From Acidobacteriota bacterium (GTDB lineage Bacteria > Acidobacteriota > Terriglobia > Bryobacterales > Bryobacteraceae): DNA of 64,000 nt. The notes beneath the pieces are model-generated. The model was given only the letters and a program-made list of their open reading frames with translations, was not told the DNA's origin and did not search any database. Position 1 is the stretch's first letter. The number at the start of each line of letters is the position of its first letter. Shown here in pieces: positions 7,836 through 16,008 of this stretch. The DNA lies in assembly GCA_018268935.1 (NCBI GenBank), contig JAFDVS010000092.1, forward strand, positions 21,244 to 85,243, read 5' to 3'. Made by a program: the position numbers and the translations under genes.

Positions 7836-9560
7836 ATGGCTGGGGAAATCGACAATCTCACCGTCAGCCGGCGCGTGCCGGATATGGAAGATTACGTGGA
7901 CATGCTGCGGAGGCAGAAGGCATGGATTATCGGCCCGACGTTCGCGGCCCTGGTGATCGCGGTGGTAGTGGGATTTCTCTGGCCGGATACGTTCGTGTCC
8001 ACGGCAGTAGTGCGCGTTGTGCCACCTCAGGTTCCGGAAGCATTTGTGCCATCGAACGTAAACATGGAAATGTCGCAGCGCATCAATTCCATGGCCCAGC
8101 AGATTCTTAGCCGAAGCACGCTGACGAACATCATCAATACGCACGGCCTCTATTCAAGGGACCGGGCGCGCCTGCCGATGGAAGATGTTGTGGAGAACAT
8201 GCGCAAGAAAGATGTGCGCATCAGCAATGTCGTCAATTTCAGCGCCGGCGATGGCCGCCGGCAGGTGCCGGCATTCCAGATCTCATTCGCCTATGAAGAC
8301 CGGATGAAGGCGCACAAAGTCTGCCAGGATCTGGTGGGGCGTTTCATCAACGAGAACACGCGCGACCGCACGAACCAATCGGTATTCACCACGCAGTTCC
8401 TCAAGGACCAGTTGGAACTGGCGCGGCGGGACTTGGAAGTGGTGGAAGACAAACTGGCGAAGTTTCGCATTGCCAACGCCGGCAAGTTGCCGGATCAGGT
8501 GCAGCAGAACCTGCAACAGTTGAACGTGCTGGAGCAGCGCATGGCCAACCTCAATGGCCAGGTGAGCCGTCTCAATCAGGAAAAGCTGTTGATGGAATCG
8601 CAGCTTCGCATCTACAAAGAGCAGCTCAACGGCATTTCGACGTCTGAGGAAGTCACCGTTACCCAGCAGCAGCAACAGCAGCAGCAGGCAAAGAGTGCAC
8701 GGATCCTGAATCTCGAGAATCAGATCCAGCAGATGGAAATGCAACTGGCCGCGATGCGCGAAAACTACACCGACAATCACCCGGACATCCAACGCGCCAC
8801 CGCGTCTCTGAATGTAGTTCGCAAGAACAAAGACAAACTGGAGAAGGAAGAAGCCGCGGAAGCTGCCAAAAAGGAAGCAACGGAAGCAGCCAAGAAGAAG
8901 GATGAACCGGCCAAGGAGATCAAGAAGAAGATCGTAAACCCTGGCGCGGTGCGGGAGGCGCGCGAGTTCGAGGCCTCGATCAAGCGGCTGCAAAGCGCGC
9001 TCGAAGCCAAGGATTTGGAATCGGAAGAGGTGCGGAAGGCGATTGCGGCAACCGAGGCGGCAATCAAGAACACACAGGCACGGATTGAAGCCACGCCGCT
9101 CGGGGAAAAAGAGTACATCGATTTGATGCGGGAAAGGGATCTGGTTCGCGCCCGGGTGGAGGACATGAACCGGAAGCAAGGGATCTCCAACATCGCCACG
9201 GCGCTGGAAACGCGCCAGCAGGGCGAGAACCTGGAACTGCTGGATCCGGCGTCGGTGCCGCAGCGTCCTTCTGAACCAGACCGCGCCATGATCATTGGTG
9301 CGGGGTCTGTATTCGGCCTGGTGATTGGCGTTGTGCTGGCCGCAGCGAGAGAGCTGAAGGATTCGACGATCAAGAATCTGAAGGACGTGCGGGCCTACAC
9401 GCAGCTCAACATTTTGGGAAGCATTCCCCTGTTGGAAAACGATCTGGTGGTGCGCCGCCGCCGCCGCCTGTCCTGGCTCGCATGGACAACCGCCTGTATT
9501 TTTGGCGTGCTGATCATGTCGGGCTCAATGTACTACTACTACTTTGTTTTGAAGGTCTGA
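7836..9560 (+). CDS. Polysaccharide chain-length determinant (Wzz/GumC-like)
   Basis: 574 residues. The N-terminal Wzz domain has a membrane segment at about residues 29-50 (WIIGPTFAALVIAVVVGFLW); a long periplasmic coiled coil follows, then hydrophobic segments near residues 487-507 and 546-566. The coiled coil contains a run of eight glutamines encoded by mixed CAG/CAA codons (about 8665-8690) and a Lys/Glu/Ala-rich stretch (residues 330-370). Family members set polymer chain length and connect the periplasmic exporter to the cytoplasmic tyrosine kinase, here encoded 13 bases downstream as a separate protein, as in Gram-positive CapA/CapB pairs. A GGAGG ribosome site precedes the start. Confidence 0.9.
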   Translation: MAGEIDNLTVSRRVPDMEDYVDMLRRQKAWIIGPTFAALVIAVVVGFLWPDTFVSTAVVRVVPPQVPEAFVPSNVNMEMSQRINSMAQQILSRSTLTNIINTHGLYSRDRARLPMEDVVENMRKKDVRISNVVNFSAGDGRRQVPAFQISFAYEDRMKAHKVCQDLVGRFINENTRDRTNQSVFTTQFLKDQLELARRDLEVVEDKLAKFRIANAGKLPDQVQQNLQQLNVLEQRMANLNGQVSRLNQEKLLMESQLRIYKEQLNGISTSEEVTVTQQQQQQQQAKSARILNLENQIQQMEMQLAAMRENYTDNHPDIQRATASLNVVRKNKDKLEKEEAAEAAKKEATEAAKKKDEPAKEIKKKIVNPGAVREAREFEASIKRLQSALEAKDLESEEVRKAIAATEAAIKNTQARIEATPLGEKEYIDLMRERDLVRARVEDMNRKQGISNIATALETRQQGENLELLDPASVPQRPSEPDRAMIIGAGSVFGLVIGVVLAAARELKDSTIKNLKDVRAYTQLNILGSIPLLENDLVVRRRRRLSWLAWTTACIFGVLIMSGSMYYYYFVLKV

Positions 9561-9573
9561 TCGGAGGTTATCC

Positions 9574-10488
9574 ATGAGTCGAGTTCACGATGCACTGCGG
9601 CGGGCGGAGCAAACGGGCACGTTAGCCGCTCCGGTCACACCTGCAGCGCCAGTGCGCCCGGTTGTCCCAACGGCGGCGAACCCCATTGCCGGCCCGATTG
9701 CAAGCACATCGATCCGGGGGATTCTGGACCTGGTGCAGGAGATTCCGTTCAATCCCGCGCCGGAAGCGCATCTCATCGATGCGTCGCGTCCGCATGAAGC
9801 TCCGATGGAGGAGTTTCGCACGCTTCGCACGCGGCTGAATCACTTGCAGGGGTTGCAGCCGATTCACAACATCGTGGTCACCAGCCCGTCGCCGGCGGAA
9901 GGGAAGTCCTTCGCGGCGGTGAATCTGGCTTTGGCCGAATCGCACCTGACGGACAACTACACCTTGCTGGCGGACTTCGATTTCCGCCGTCCGATTGTAC
10001 ACTCGATGTTCCAGGTGGACCGCAGCCCGGGAATCACGGACTACCTGCTGGGCAAAGCGAAGCTCCATGAGGTAATCAAGAAGGTGGCGGGTACGAATCT
10101 GTACATCATGCCTGCCGGCGAAGCCGTAATCAACCCACTGGAATTGCTGAATCTGCAGGAAGTGCGGACGATGCTGGACAATCTGCCGCAGGTTTTCAAC
10201 TGGGTGATTCTGGACAGCCCGCCGCTGTTGTTTGCGGCCGACGCCAACCTGTTGGCGACGCTCTGCCAGGGCACGGTGCTGGTGGTTCGTATCGGAACAA
10301 CGACAATCGACTCCATCACGCGCGCGATGCAGTCGCTGTGTGAGAACAACCTGCTGGGAATTGTGGTGAATGGGGCGCGCCGCGGCGAACTGTACTCGAA
10401 GTACACCTACTACCACAGCTACTACTACTCGAAGTCCGACGAACGCGAAGTGAAAAAGGCGGAAGAAGCGGAAGAAGAAGACGAGTAG
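9574..10488 (+). CDS. BY-kinase/CpsD-type tyrosine autokinase ATPase with tyrosine-rich tail
   Basis: 304 residues, cytoplasmic. Walker A is SPSPAEGKSF (near residues 103-112; the usual PGEGKS has Ala in place of the first Gly), Walker A' is LLADFDFRRP and Walker B is WVILDSPPLL, the three signatures of bacterial tyrosine kinases. The C-terminus carries seven tyrosines within 14 residues (YSKYTYYHSYYYSK), the expected autophosphorylation cluster, then an acidic Glu-rich end. It should pair with the chain-length protein upstream, whose cytoplasmic segment activates it, to control polymer assembly. The stop is followed after 22 bases by a small exported protein, probably in the same operon. Confidence 0.92.
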   Translation: MSRVHDALRRAEQTGTLAAPVTPAAPVRPVVPTAANPIAGPIASTSIRGILDLVQEIPFNPAPEAHLIDASRPHEAPMEEFRTLRTRLNHLQGLQPIHNIVVTSPSPAEGKSFAAVNLALAESHLTDNYTLLADFDFRRPIVHSMFQVDRSPGITDYLLGKAKLHEVIKKVAGTNLYIMPAGEAVINPLELLNLQEVRTMLDNLPQVFNWVILDSPPLLFAADANLLATLCQGTVLVVRIGTTTIDSITRAMQSLCENNLLGIVVNGARRGELYSKYTYYHSYYYSKSDEREVKKAEEAEEEDE

Positions 10489-10510
10489 CAGGACGGGGTA
10501 CCATGAAGGG

Positions 10511-10972
10511 ATGAAGTGGATTCTTTCCCTGCTCCTGGTACCGATGCTTCCCGCGGCCAACCCGGAATTGCTGAAGGTGAAGGCGGTGTACCTGCTGCCG
10601 ATGGCGAGCGGGATGGACCAGTATCTGGCGAACGCGCTTCAATCGAGCAGCGTGTATGTGGTGGTGACGGATCCGGCATCCGCCGACGCCATTTTCACCG
10701 ACAGCATCGGGCCGGTGTTTGAAAAGAAGTGGAAGGAAATCTACCCGCCGGAGCAGTCTGAGGACGAAGAAGAGACTAAGCCGGAGGGTAGTGCCGCGCC
10801 CGTTTCGACATTCCGCCGCGGACGTGGTGTAGTGTTTCTGGTGGAACGGAAGTCGAAGCAGGTGGTGTGGTCAACCTACGCGCGTCCGAAAGATGCCCGG
10901 CCGGAGACAGTGGACAAAACGGCGCAGGAGATCGCTACGCGCCTGAAGAAGGAATTAGGCGGCGGGAAGTAG
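10511..10972 (+). CDS. Exported protein of unknown function, 153 residues
   Basis: The N-terminus MKWILSLLLVPMLPAANP is a short signal peptide. The body has alternating beta/alpha character (VYLLPMASGMDQYLANAL, VYVVVTDPASADAIFTDSI), an acidic linker (EQSEDEEETKPEG) and an end (RRGRGVVFLVERKSKQVVW) that looks like strands of a small alpha/beta domain of the kind seen in periplasmic DUF4136-like lipoproteins. That resemblance is weak and I do not assign the family. It lies between the export operon and the membrane MutS gene, 13 bases before the latter. ATGAAGTGG at 10511 is chosen over the nearby upstream ATG because it gives the signal peptide. Confidence 0.75.
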   Translation: MKWILSLLLVPMLPAANPELLKVKAVYLLPMASGMDQYLANALQSSSVYVVVTDPASADAIFTDSIGPVFEKKWKEIYPPEQSEDEEETKPEGSAAPVSTFRRGRGVVFLVERKSKQVVWSTYARPKDARPETVDKTAQEIATRLKKELGGGK

Positions 10973-10985
10973 CGGCGCAATCGCG

Positions 10986-12749
10986 GTGACACCAATCGAA
11001 GAGTACCGGCAGCGGCTTGCCGAAAGACAATCGCGAGTCGCGGCCTGCGATCGCACCCACGTGACGTTAGGGAACATCCGCCTGGCGATCGGTATCGCCG
11101 GGGCTTTTGTGGCGTACCGCGTGTTCGTATCGGGAATGCTAACGCTGCCGTGGATCGCATTGCCGATTCTCGCATTCCTCCCCCTGGCGATCTACCATGA
11201 GCGGCTGCTGCGCAAGCGCGCACTGGCCAAGCGCGCGGCGGAATTTTACGAGCGTGGGATCGCACGGCTGGAAGATCGCTGGCAGGGAGTGGGGGAAACG
11301 GGGAGCCGTTTTCAAGATCCGCAACACGTCTACGCGGATGACATCGATCTGTTCGGCACAGGTAGTCTGTTTCAACTGCTCTCACAGGCTCGCACGCGCG
11401 GTGGCGAAGAAATGCTCGCCGGGTGGCTCGCTTCTCCGGCGGCAAGAGAAACCGTGCGCTCACGCCAGGAACAGGTGGCGGAACTGCGCGAATACCTCGA
11501 TCTACGGGAGACGATCTTCGTGCTGGGCGAAGACGCGCGGGACTCGGTGAATACTACGCATCTGCTGGAATGGGCGGAGGCTCCTCCGCTGCTGCGGAAC
11601 CGGAATTTGTGGATGGTGGCGGGCCTGTTGACCGGCGCTGTCATTGCCGCTGTGATTGCGGCGCAGTGGTGGGACCAGAAGAATCTGCTGGTGGCGGCGT
11701 TGATGGCGGTGGCGGCCTTCGGATTCTGGCTGCGCCCGCGGGTATTGGCGGTTATCACCCGGATTGACGACGCCGTGCATGACCTGGGATTGCTGTCGAG
11801 CCTGATGGCGATCCTGGAGTCGCATGGTTTTCGGGGGGAAGCGTCGCGCGCGCTGCAGAACCAATTGCGCGATACCGGTGCGTCGGAGGCGATCCGGAAG
11901 CTGCACCGGCTGGCCGAATACATTGACTCCCGGGACAACGTCGTCGTGCGCGCCTTCGGCCCGCCGTTGCTGTACGGAACGCATCTGGCGTTCGCCGTGG
12001 AGCATTGGCGCGCGCGGCATGGGACGCACATCCGGCGCTGGCTGGCGGCGCTGAGCGAGTTCGAAGCGCTGCTCTCCATCGCTTCCTATTCCCACGAGCA
12101 TCCTACCGATCCGTTTCCGGAAATCGCGGAGGAGGCCGGGATCGCGGGCGTGGAATTGGGGCATCCTTTGCTGCCCGATTCGCGTTGCGTGCGCAATTCG
12201 ATCCGGCTGCATGCCGGCGCCCCGCTGTTGATTGTGTCGGGCTCGAACATGTCGGGGAAGAGCACCTATTTGCGGACGATCGGCATTAACGTGGTGCTGG
12301 CGATGGCTGGGGCGCCGGTGCGGGCCCAATCGATGCGGTTATCGCCGCTGCAGATCGGCGCGTCCATTCGGGTGACCGATTCGCTGCAGGGCGGCAGTTC
12401 GCGATTCTTCGCCGAGATCACGCGTCTGCGGAAGATTGTGGATTTGACGGCAGGACGAACGCCGGTGCTGTTCCTGCTGGATGAATTATTGAATGGCACC
12501 AATTCGCACGACCGCGCGCTGGGCGCCGAGGGCATTTTGCGCGAACTGCTGCAGCGCAACGGGATGGGCCTGGTGACTACGCATGACCTGGCATTGACAG
12601 CGATCGCGCAGCCGCTGGGCGCTTCAAACATTCACTTCCAGGACACGCTGGAAGCGGGGAATCTGCGGTTCGATTACAAAGTCCGGCCGGGCGTTGTGGA
12701 GAAGAGCAACGCGCTCGAACTGATGCGCTCTATCGGTCTCGACGTATAA
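10986..12749 (+). CDS. Membrane-anchored MutS-like ATPase
   Basis: 587 residues from a GTG start. Two hydrophobic segments lie at about residues 29-48 and 52-70 and two more at about 210-250. Between them is a MutS core-like segment (DLFGTGSLFQLLSQARTRGG), and after them the lever-like region. The C-terminal ATPase domain has Walker A SGSNMSGKST (near residue 418), the MutS signature region around TDSLQGGSSRFFAEI, Walker B LFLLDELLNGTN and the switch GLVTTHDLAL. The mismatch-recognition and Smr nuclease domains are absent, so it is neither MutS1 nor MutS2. Similar MutS-family proteins with membrane segments exist, with no settled role. The tail of the gene holds a TATAAT overlapping its stop. 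Confidence 0.88.
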   Translation: MTPIEEYRQRLAERQSRVAACDRTHVTLGNIRLAIGIAGAFVAYRVFVSGMLTLPWIALPILAFLPLAIYHERLLRKRALAKRAAEFYERGIARLEDRWQGVGETGSRFQDPQHVYADDIDLFGTGSLFQLLSQARTRGGEEMLAGWLASPAARETVRSRQEQVAELREYLDLRETIFVLGEDARDSVNTTHLLEWAEAPPLLRNRNLWMVAGLLTGAVIAAVIAAQWWDQKNLLVAALMAVAAFGFWLRPRVLAVITRIDDAVHDLGLLSSLMAILESHGFRGEASRALQNQLRDTGASEAIRKLHRLAEYIDSRDNVVVRAFGPPLLYGTHLAFAVEHWRARHGTHIRRWLAALSEFEALLSIASYSHEHPTDPFPEIAEEAGIAGVELGHPLLPDSRCVRNSIRLHAGAPLLIVSGSNMSGKSTYLRTIGINVVLAMAGAPVRAQSMRLSPLQIGASIRVTDSLQGGSSRFFAEITRLRKIVDLTAGRTPVLFLLDELLNGTNSHDRALGAEGILRELLQRNGMGLVTTHDLALTAIAQPLGASNIHFQDTLEAGNLRFDYKVRPGVVEKSNALELMRSIGLDV

Positions 12750-12750
12750 T
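12745..12750 (+). promoter_or_regulatory. Candidate -10 box for a leaderless sulfatase transcript
   Basis: TATAAT overlaps the TAA stop of the MutS-like gene and ends 7 bases before the sulfatase ATG at 12758. A start at the usual distance would coincide with that ATG, and no Shine-Dalgarno sequence is visible there. No good -35 hexamer is seen, which lowers confidence. Confidence 0.3.
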
Positions 12751-12757
12751 TTCTTCG

Positions 12758-14137
12758 ATGCTGCGCAGATCATTTTTTCCCACTGTTGGCGGCGCTTTAC
12801 TCGCCACAGCCCAATCGAAGAAACCGAATTTTGTCGTGATCTACACCGACGATCAGCGGTTCGATACCATCCGGGCGCTGGGGAACAAAGAGATCCACAC
12901 ACCGAACATGGACCGGTTGGCGAGCCGCGGCGTGGCCTTCACACATGCCTACATCATGGGCGGTACGCAGGGCGCGGTCTGCGTGCCCTCGCGCGCAATG
13001 CTGATGACGGGGCAATCGCTGTTCCGCGCCGCGCGCAATACCGGATCGACGCCGGGCGATAAATCGGAACCGGGTCCATTTCACATGTTTCCGGAAGTTC
13101 TGCGCCAGAACGGGTACCAGGCATTCGCCACTGGCAAGTGGCACAACGGTCCGAAGCTGTTTGCACGCGCATTCGGCAATGGTGGAAACATCTTCTTCGG
13201 CGGGATGGGTGATCAGTTGAAGATGCCCGTGCAGGATTTCGATCCGAGCGGGGCGTATCCGAAGTCGGCCATCCATCCGAGCGGGAAGTTCGCCAGTGAA
13301 TTGTTTGCCGATACCGCGGTCGGGTTCTTGAACGGTTACAAATCGGAGCAGCCATTCCTGCTCTACTGCGCATTCACCTCACCGCATGATCCGCGCATGG
13401 CGCCGAAGCAGTTCGCGGATATGTACTCCCCGGACAAGGTCACGTTGCCGAAGAATTTTCTCCCTGAACATCCCTTCGACAATGGAGAACTGAAAGTGCG
13501 CGATGAACTGCTGGCGCCGCATCCACGGACGCCGGAAGTGGTGAAGCAGCACTTGGCGGATTACTATGCGATGGTTTCGGAAGTGGATCACCAGATCGGG
13601 CGGATTCTCGATGCGCTCGATCGCAGCCCGCATGCGGGCAATACGTACGTCGTGTTTGCAGGAGACAACGGGTTGGCTGTGGGCAGGCACGGGCTGTTCG
13701 GAAAGCAGAGCGTGTACGACCACAGCGTGCACGTGCCCCTGATCGTTTGCGGGCCGGGCGTGCCGAAGAACAAGCGCAGCGACGCGTTTGTTTATCTCTT
13801 CGACATCGCGCCGACGATCTACGAGTGGGCGGGGATTGCGAAGCCGGAGACCGTGGAAGGCGAGAGCCTGACGGGCTTACTCAAGGGCACGCGGAAACAA
13901 ACACGGGAGTCAATGTTTTATGCCTACCGGCACTTCCAGCGGGCGGTGCGCACCAGGGATTGGAAACTGATCCGTTATACAGTGGACGGAAAAGAGACGC
14001 TGCAACTGTTCCATCTGGCTAAAGATCCGTTGGAGATGACGAACCTGGCGGGCAAGCCGGAGTATCGCGAGCAGCAGGAAAAACTGCTGGCGGAACTGAA
14101 GCAGTGGCAGCGGAAGACTGGCGATCCGCTGGCTTAG
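12758..14137 (+). CDS. Cys-type sulfatase (arylsulfatase/alkaline phosphatase superfamily)
   Basis: 459 residues. The N-terminus MLRRSFFPTVGGALLATAQ combines an RR pair with a hydrophobic stretch, a plausible Tat or Sec signal. YTDDQR (Asp31/Asp32) supplies metal ligands, and VCVPSRAMLMTGQ contains the sulfatase signature CxPSR with Cys75 as the formylglycine precursor. FATGKWHNG and AGDNGLAVGRHGLFGK are the other expected active-site blocks. It should hydrolyse sulfate esters, probably on a glycan, after maturation by a formylglycine-generating enzyme, which is not in this window. The gene ends with a 4-base stop-stop overlap (TTAG) with the convergent HD hydrolase. Confidence 0.93.
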   Translation: MLRRSFFPTVGGALLATAQSKKPNFVVIYTDDQRFDTIRALGNKEIHTPNMDRLASRGVAFTHAYIMGGTQGAVCVPSRAMLMTGQSLFRAARNTGSTPGDKSEPGPFHMFPEVLRQNGYQAFATGKWHNGPKLFARAFGNGGNIFFGGMGDQLKMPVQDFDPSGAYPKSAIHPSGKFASELFADTAVGFLNGYKSEQPFLLYCAFTSPHDPRMAPKQFADMYSPDKVTLPKNFLPEHPFDNGELKVRDELLAPHPRTPEVVKQHLADYYAMVSEVDHQIGRILDALDRSPHAGNTYVVFAGDNGLAVGRHGLFGKQSVYDHSVHVPLIVCGPGVPKNKRSDAFVYLFDIAPTIYEWAGIAKPETVEGESLTGLLKGTRKQTRESMFYAYRHFQRAVRTRDWKLIRYTVDGKETLQLFHLAKDPLEMTNLAGKPEYREQQEKLLAELKQWQRKTGDPLA

Positions 14138-15258
14138 GCGGAGCAGCTTTCGTAGGTTCGCCAGAAAAAGCCGTCGGTCATGCCGGCGATGTAATCGCAC
14201 ACGATGCGGTGCGGCGGCAGGTCCCCTGCCTTGTCCTGGTGATAGGCCGGAAGCCGGCCGGGATGATCGAGGAAGAACTGGAATAACTCCGCGATGGCGG
14301 CATTGGAACGATGACGCTCCGTGCGTAATGCTTCGGTGGAATAGACCTGCTGGTGGAGGAACGCTTTGAGGGCGCTGTTGAGTTCCTGGCCGGCGGAGGT
14401 GAAGCGGGCCAACCTGTATGGGGACCTCCGCACATCGTCCACGGTTTCCACACGGGCTTCGAGCGCGGTGCGGCAGGTGCCGTCAATAAGCGATGACACC
14501 AGCAGGTCGATGAGCACGCGCACGCATTCCAGGAACTGAATACGCTCCGGCGCGCCGGGGTATTGGCTTTCGATGGTTTCGAATACTTCGCGAAACAGGG
14601 CAACGCCGGCGGCCAGGTCGGGAGCCGTCAGCAATCCGGCGGCGTGGGCATCGTCGAGATCGGCGGTGTTGTAGGCGATCTCGTCGCAAAGGTCGATCAA
14701 TTGGGACTCCAAGGGAGGCCGCAGGCCGGGAAGAAATTCTTCGAGTTCCGGACCATCGCCGGGTTCCACTTCGCGGGAATGCTTGACGATTCCTTCGCGC
14801 ACTTCGAAGGTCAGGTTGAGGCCGGGGAAACGCGCGTAGCGCTGTTCGAAACTTTCGACGATGCGCAGGGCGTGAATGTTGTGATTGAAGACATCCCCAA
14901 AGCGCTGCATCTGGCGGTTCAGTTCCTGCTCGCCGGAATGGCCGAAGGGCGGGTGGCCGAGGTCGTGCGCCAGCGCTAATGCTTCGGTGAGATCCTCATC
15001 CAGCCCAAGGGCCGAAGCCACCGTACGGGCGATCTGGGCCACTTCCATGGTGTGCGTCAGGCGATTGCGAAAGTGGTCGGAAACAGCAGGAGGAAAGACC
15101 TGTGTCTTGTTTTCCAAACGGCGGAACGCGCGGGCATGGACGACACGATCGCGATCGCGCCGGAAGTCATTGCGGTAGCGATGAGGGAACTCAGGGTAAC
15201 GGCGCCCTTGGGAGCGACTCACCGGGAATCGCAGAAACGCGAGCGCCTGAGGATCCAC
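14134..15258 (-). CDS. dGTPase-like HD-domain triphosphohydrolase
   Basis: 374 residues from a GTG start at 15258. RRLENKTQVFPPAVSDHFRN is the standard opening of deoxyguanosinetriphosphate triphosphohydrolase-like proteins. RLTHTMEVAQIAR gives the first metal histidine and ALAHDLGHPPFGHSGE the HD pair, followed by the C-terminal helical domain with YNTADLDDAHAAG. Members hydrolyse dNTPs to nucleoside and triphosphate and balance nucleotide pools. The length fits the shorter dgt-like subgroup rather than the E. coli enzyme (about 505 residues). It lies 7 bases downstream of the membrane TPR gene and is probably co-transcribed with it. Confidence 0.93.
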   Translation of the reverse strand: MDPQALAFLRFPVSRSQGRRYPEFPHRYRNDFRRDRDRVVHARAFRRLENKTQVFPPAVSDHFRNRLTHTMEVAQIARTVASALGLDEDLTEALALAHDLGHPPFGHSGEQELNRQMQRFGDVFNHNIHALRIVESFEQRYARFPGLNLTFEVREGIVKHSREVEPGDGPELEEFLPGLRPPLESQLIDLCDEIAYNTADLDDAHAAGLLTAPDLAAGVALFREVFETIESQYPGAPERIQFLECVRVLIDLLVSSLIDGTCRTALEARVETVDDVRRSPYRLARFTSAGQELNSALKAFLHQQVYSTEALRTERHRSNAAIAELFQFFLDHPGRLPAYHQDKAGDLPPHRIVCDYIAGMTDGFFWRTYESCSA

Positions 15259-15265
15259 GCGGGGG

Positions 15266-15970
15266 CTACTGATTCATCATTTCGCCAAGGACGCTGACCG
15301 CGGCGCGAGTGACGGCCGGCCGGTCAAGTGCCTGCAGCGACTTGAGGATGATCTCAGCCTCCTGGCGCTTGGTTTTGTAGATGGCCTTGGCGAGCGAGAT
15401 CTGCGCCTGCTCCTTGCTGACCACGGTGGTGGGGTTGGCGACGAGATCGCGCAGCAGGGGTTCGGCCTGGTCGACTTTCTTCTGGGCGACGTAGAGCGTG
15501 GCCAGCGAGAGTTTACCGAGTGAGGCAATGTTCTTGTCGCTGGAGGCCGCCACCTGCTTCAATCCGGCTTCGCATTCGGTGACTTTGCCGGTGTCACAAA
15601 GGATGGTGGAAGCCGAATAGCGGGCGAGATCGCCTTCGCGCGAACCGTTGTGCCTGGCGGCGACATCGGAGAATGCTTTGAGCGCCGCGGCGTCTTTCTC
15701 CGCCTGGGTGGGGAAGGCCTGGCCGCCGGTGGGACTCTGCGGGCCGACGAACGCATCGAGCACGAGCGAAGCCTGGCGCAGGTCTTCCTGCCGTTTGGAA
15801 GCCTGGTAGTTCATGAAGGCATAGGCGCCTACGCCCAATACCAACAAAGCGGCAACAATACCGCCGTATTTCTTAACCTGGGCTTGATGATGAGCGAGGT
15901 AGTCGACCGTATGGGTGACTTCTTCGACAAATTTATCGTGCTTGATCTGTTCGCGTAACTGCTTGTCCAC
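15266..15970 (-). CDS. Membrane-anchored tetratricopeptide protein (YfgM/TPR_21-like)
   Basis: 234 residues from a GTG start with GAGG 7-8 bases upstream. The N-terminal cytoplasmic part is charged (KQLREQIKHDKFVEEV), then a single membrane helix at about residues 38-54 (GIVAALLVLGVGAYAFM) is followed by TPR-like helices containing EPLLRDLVANP and AIYKTKRQEAEIILKSL. The architecture matches YfgM-type ancillary proteins of the Sec translocon, in which periplasmic TPRs contact chaperones. That role is inferred from architecture only. It is first in a two-gene minus-strand operon with the dGTPase and is divergent from the SDR gene, with 38 bases between starts. Confidence 0.82.
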   Translation of the reverse strand: MDKQLREQIKHDKFVEEVTHTVDYLAHHQAQVKKYGGIVAALLVLGVGAYAFMNYQASKRQEDLRQASLVLDAFVGPQSPTGGQAFPTQAEKDAAALKAFSDVAARHNGSREGDLARYSASTILCDTGKVTECEAGLKQVAASSDKNIASLGKLSLATLYVAQKKVDQAEPLLRDLVANPTTVVSKEQAQISLAKAIYKTKRQEAEIILKSLQALDRPAVTRAAVSVLGEMMNQ

Positions 15971-16008
15971 GTGTAATCCTCGGAATCTTACAGGTTAGCA
16001 TAGGGAAG

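Noticed and set aside
8663..8692. CAG/CAA tract considered as a DNA repeat element
   Set aside because: It is in frame within an intact gene, short and of mixed codons; recorded as a coding glutamine run instead.
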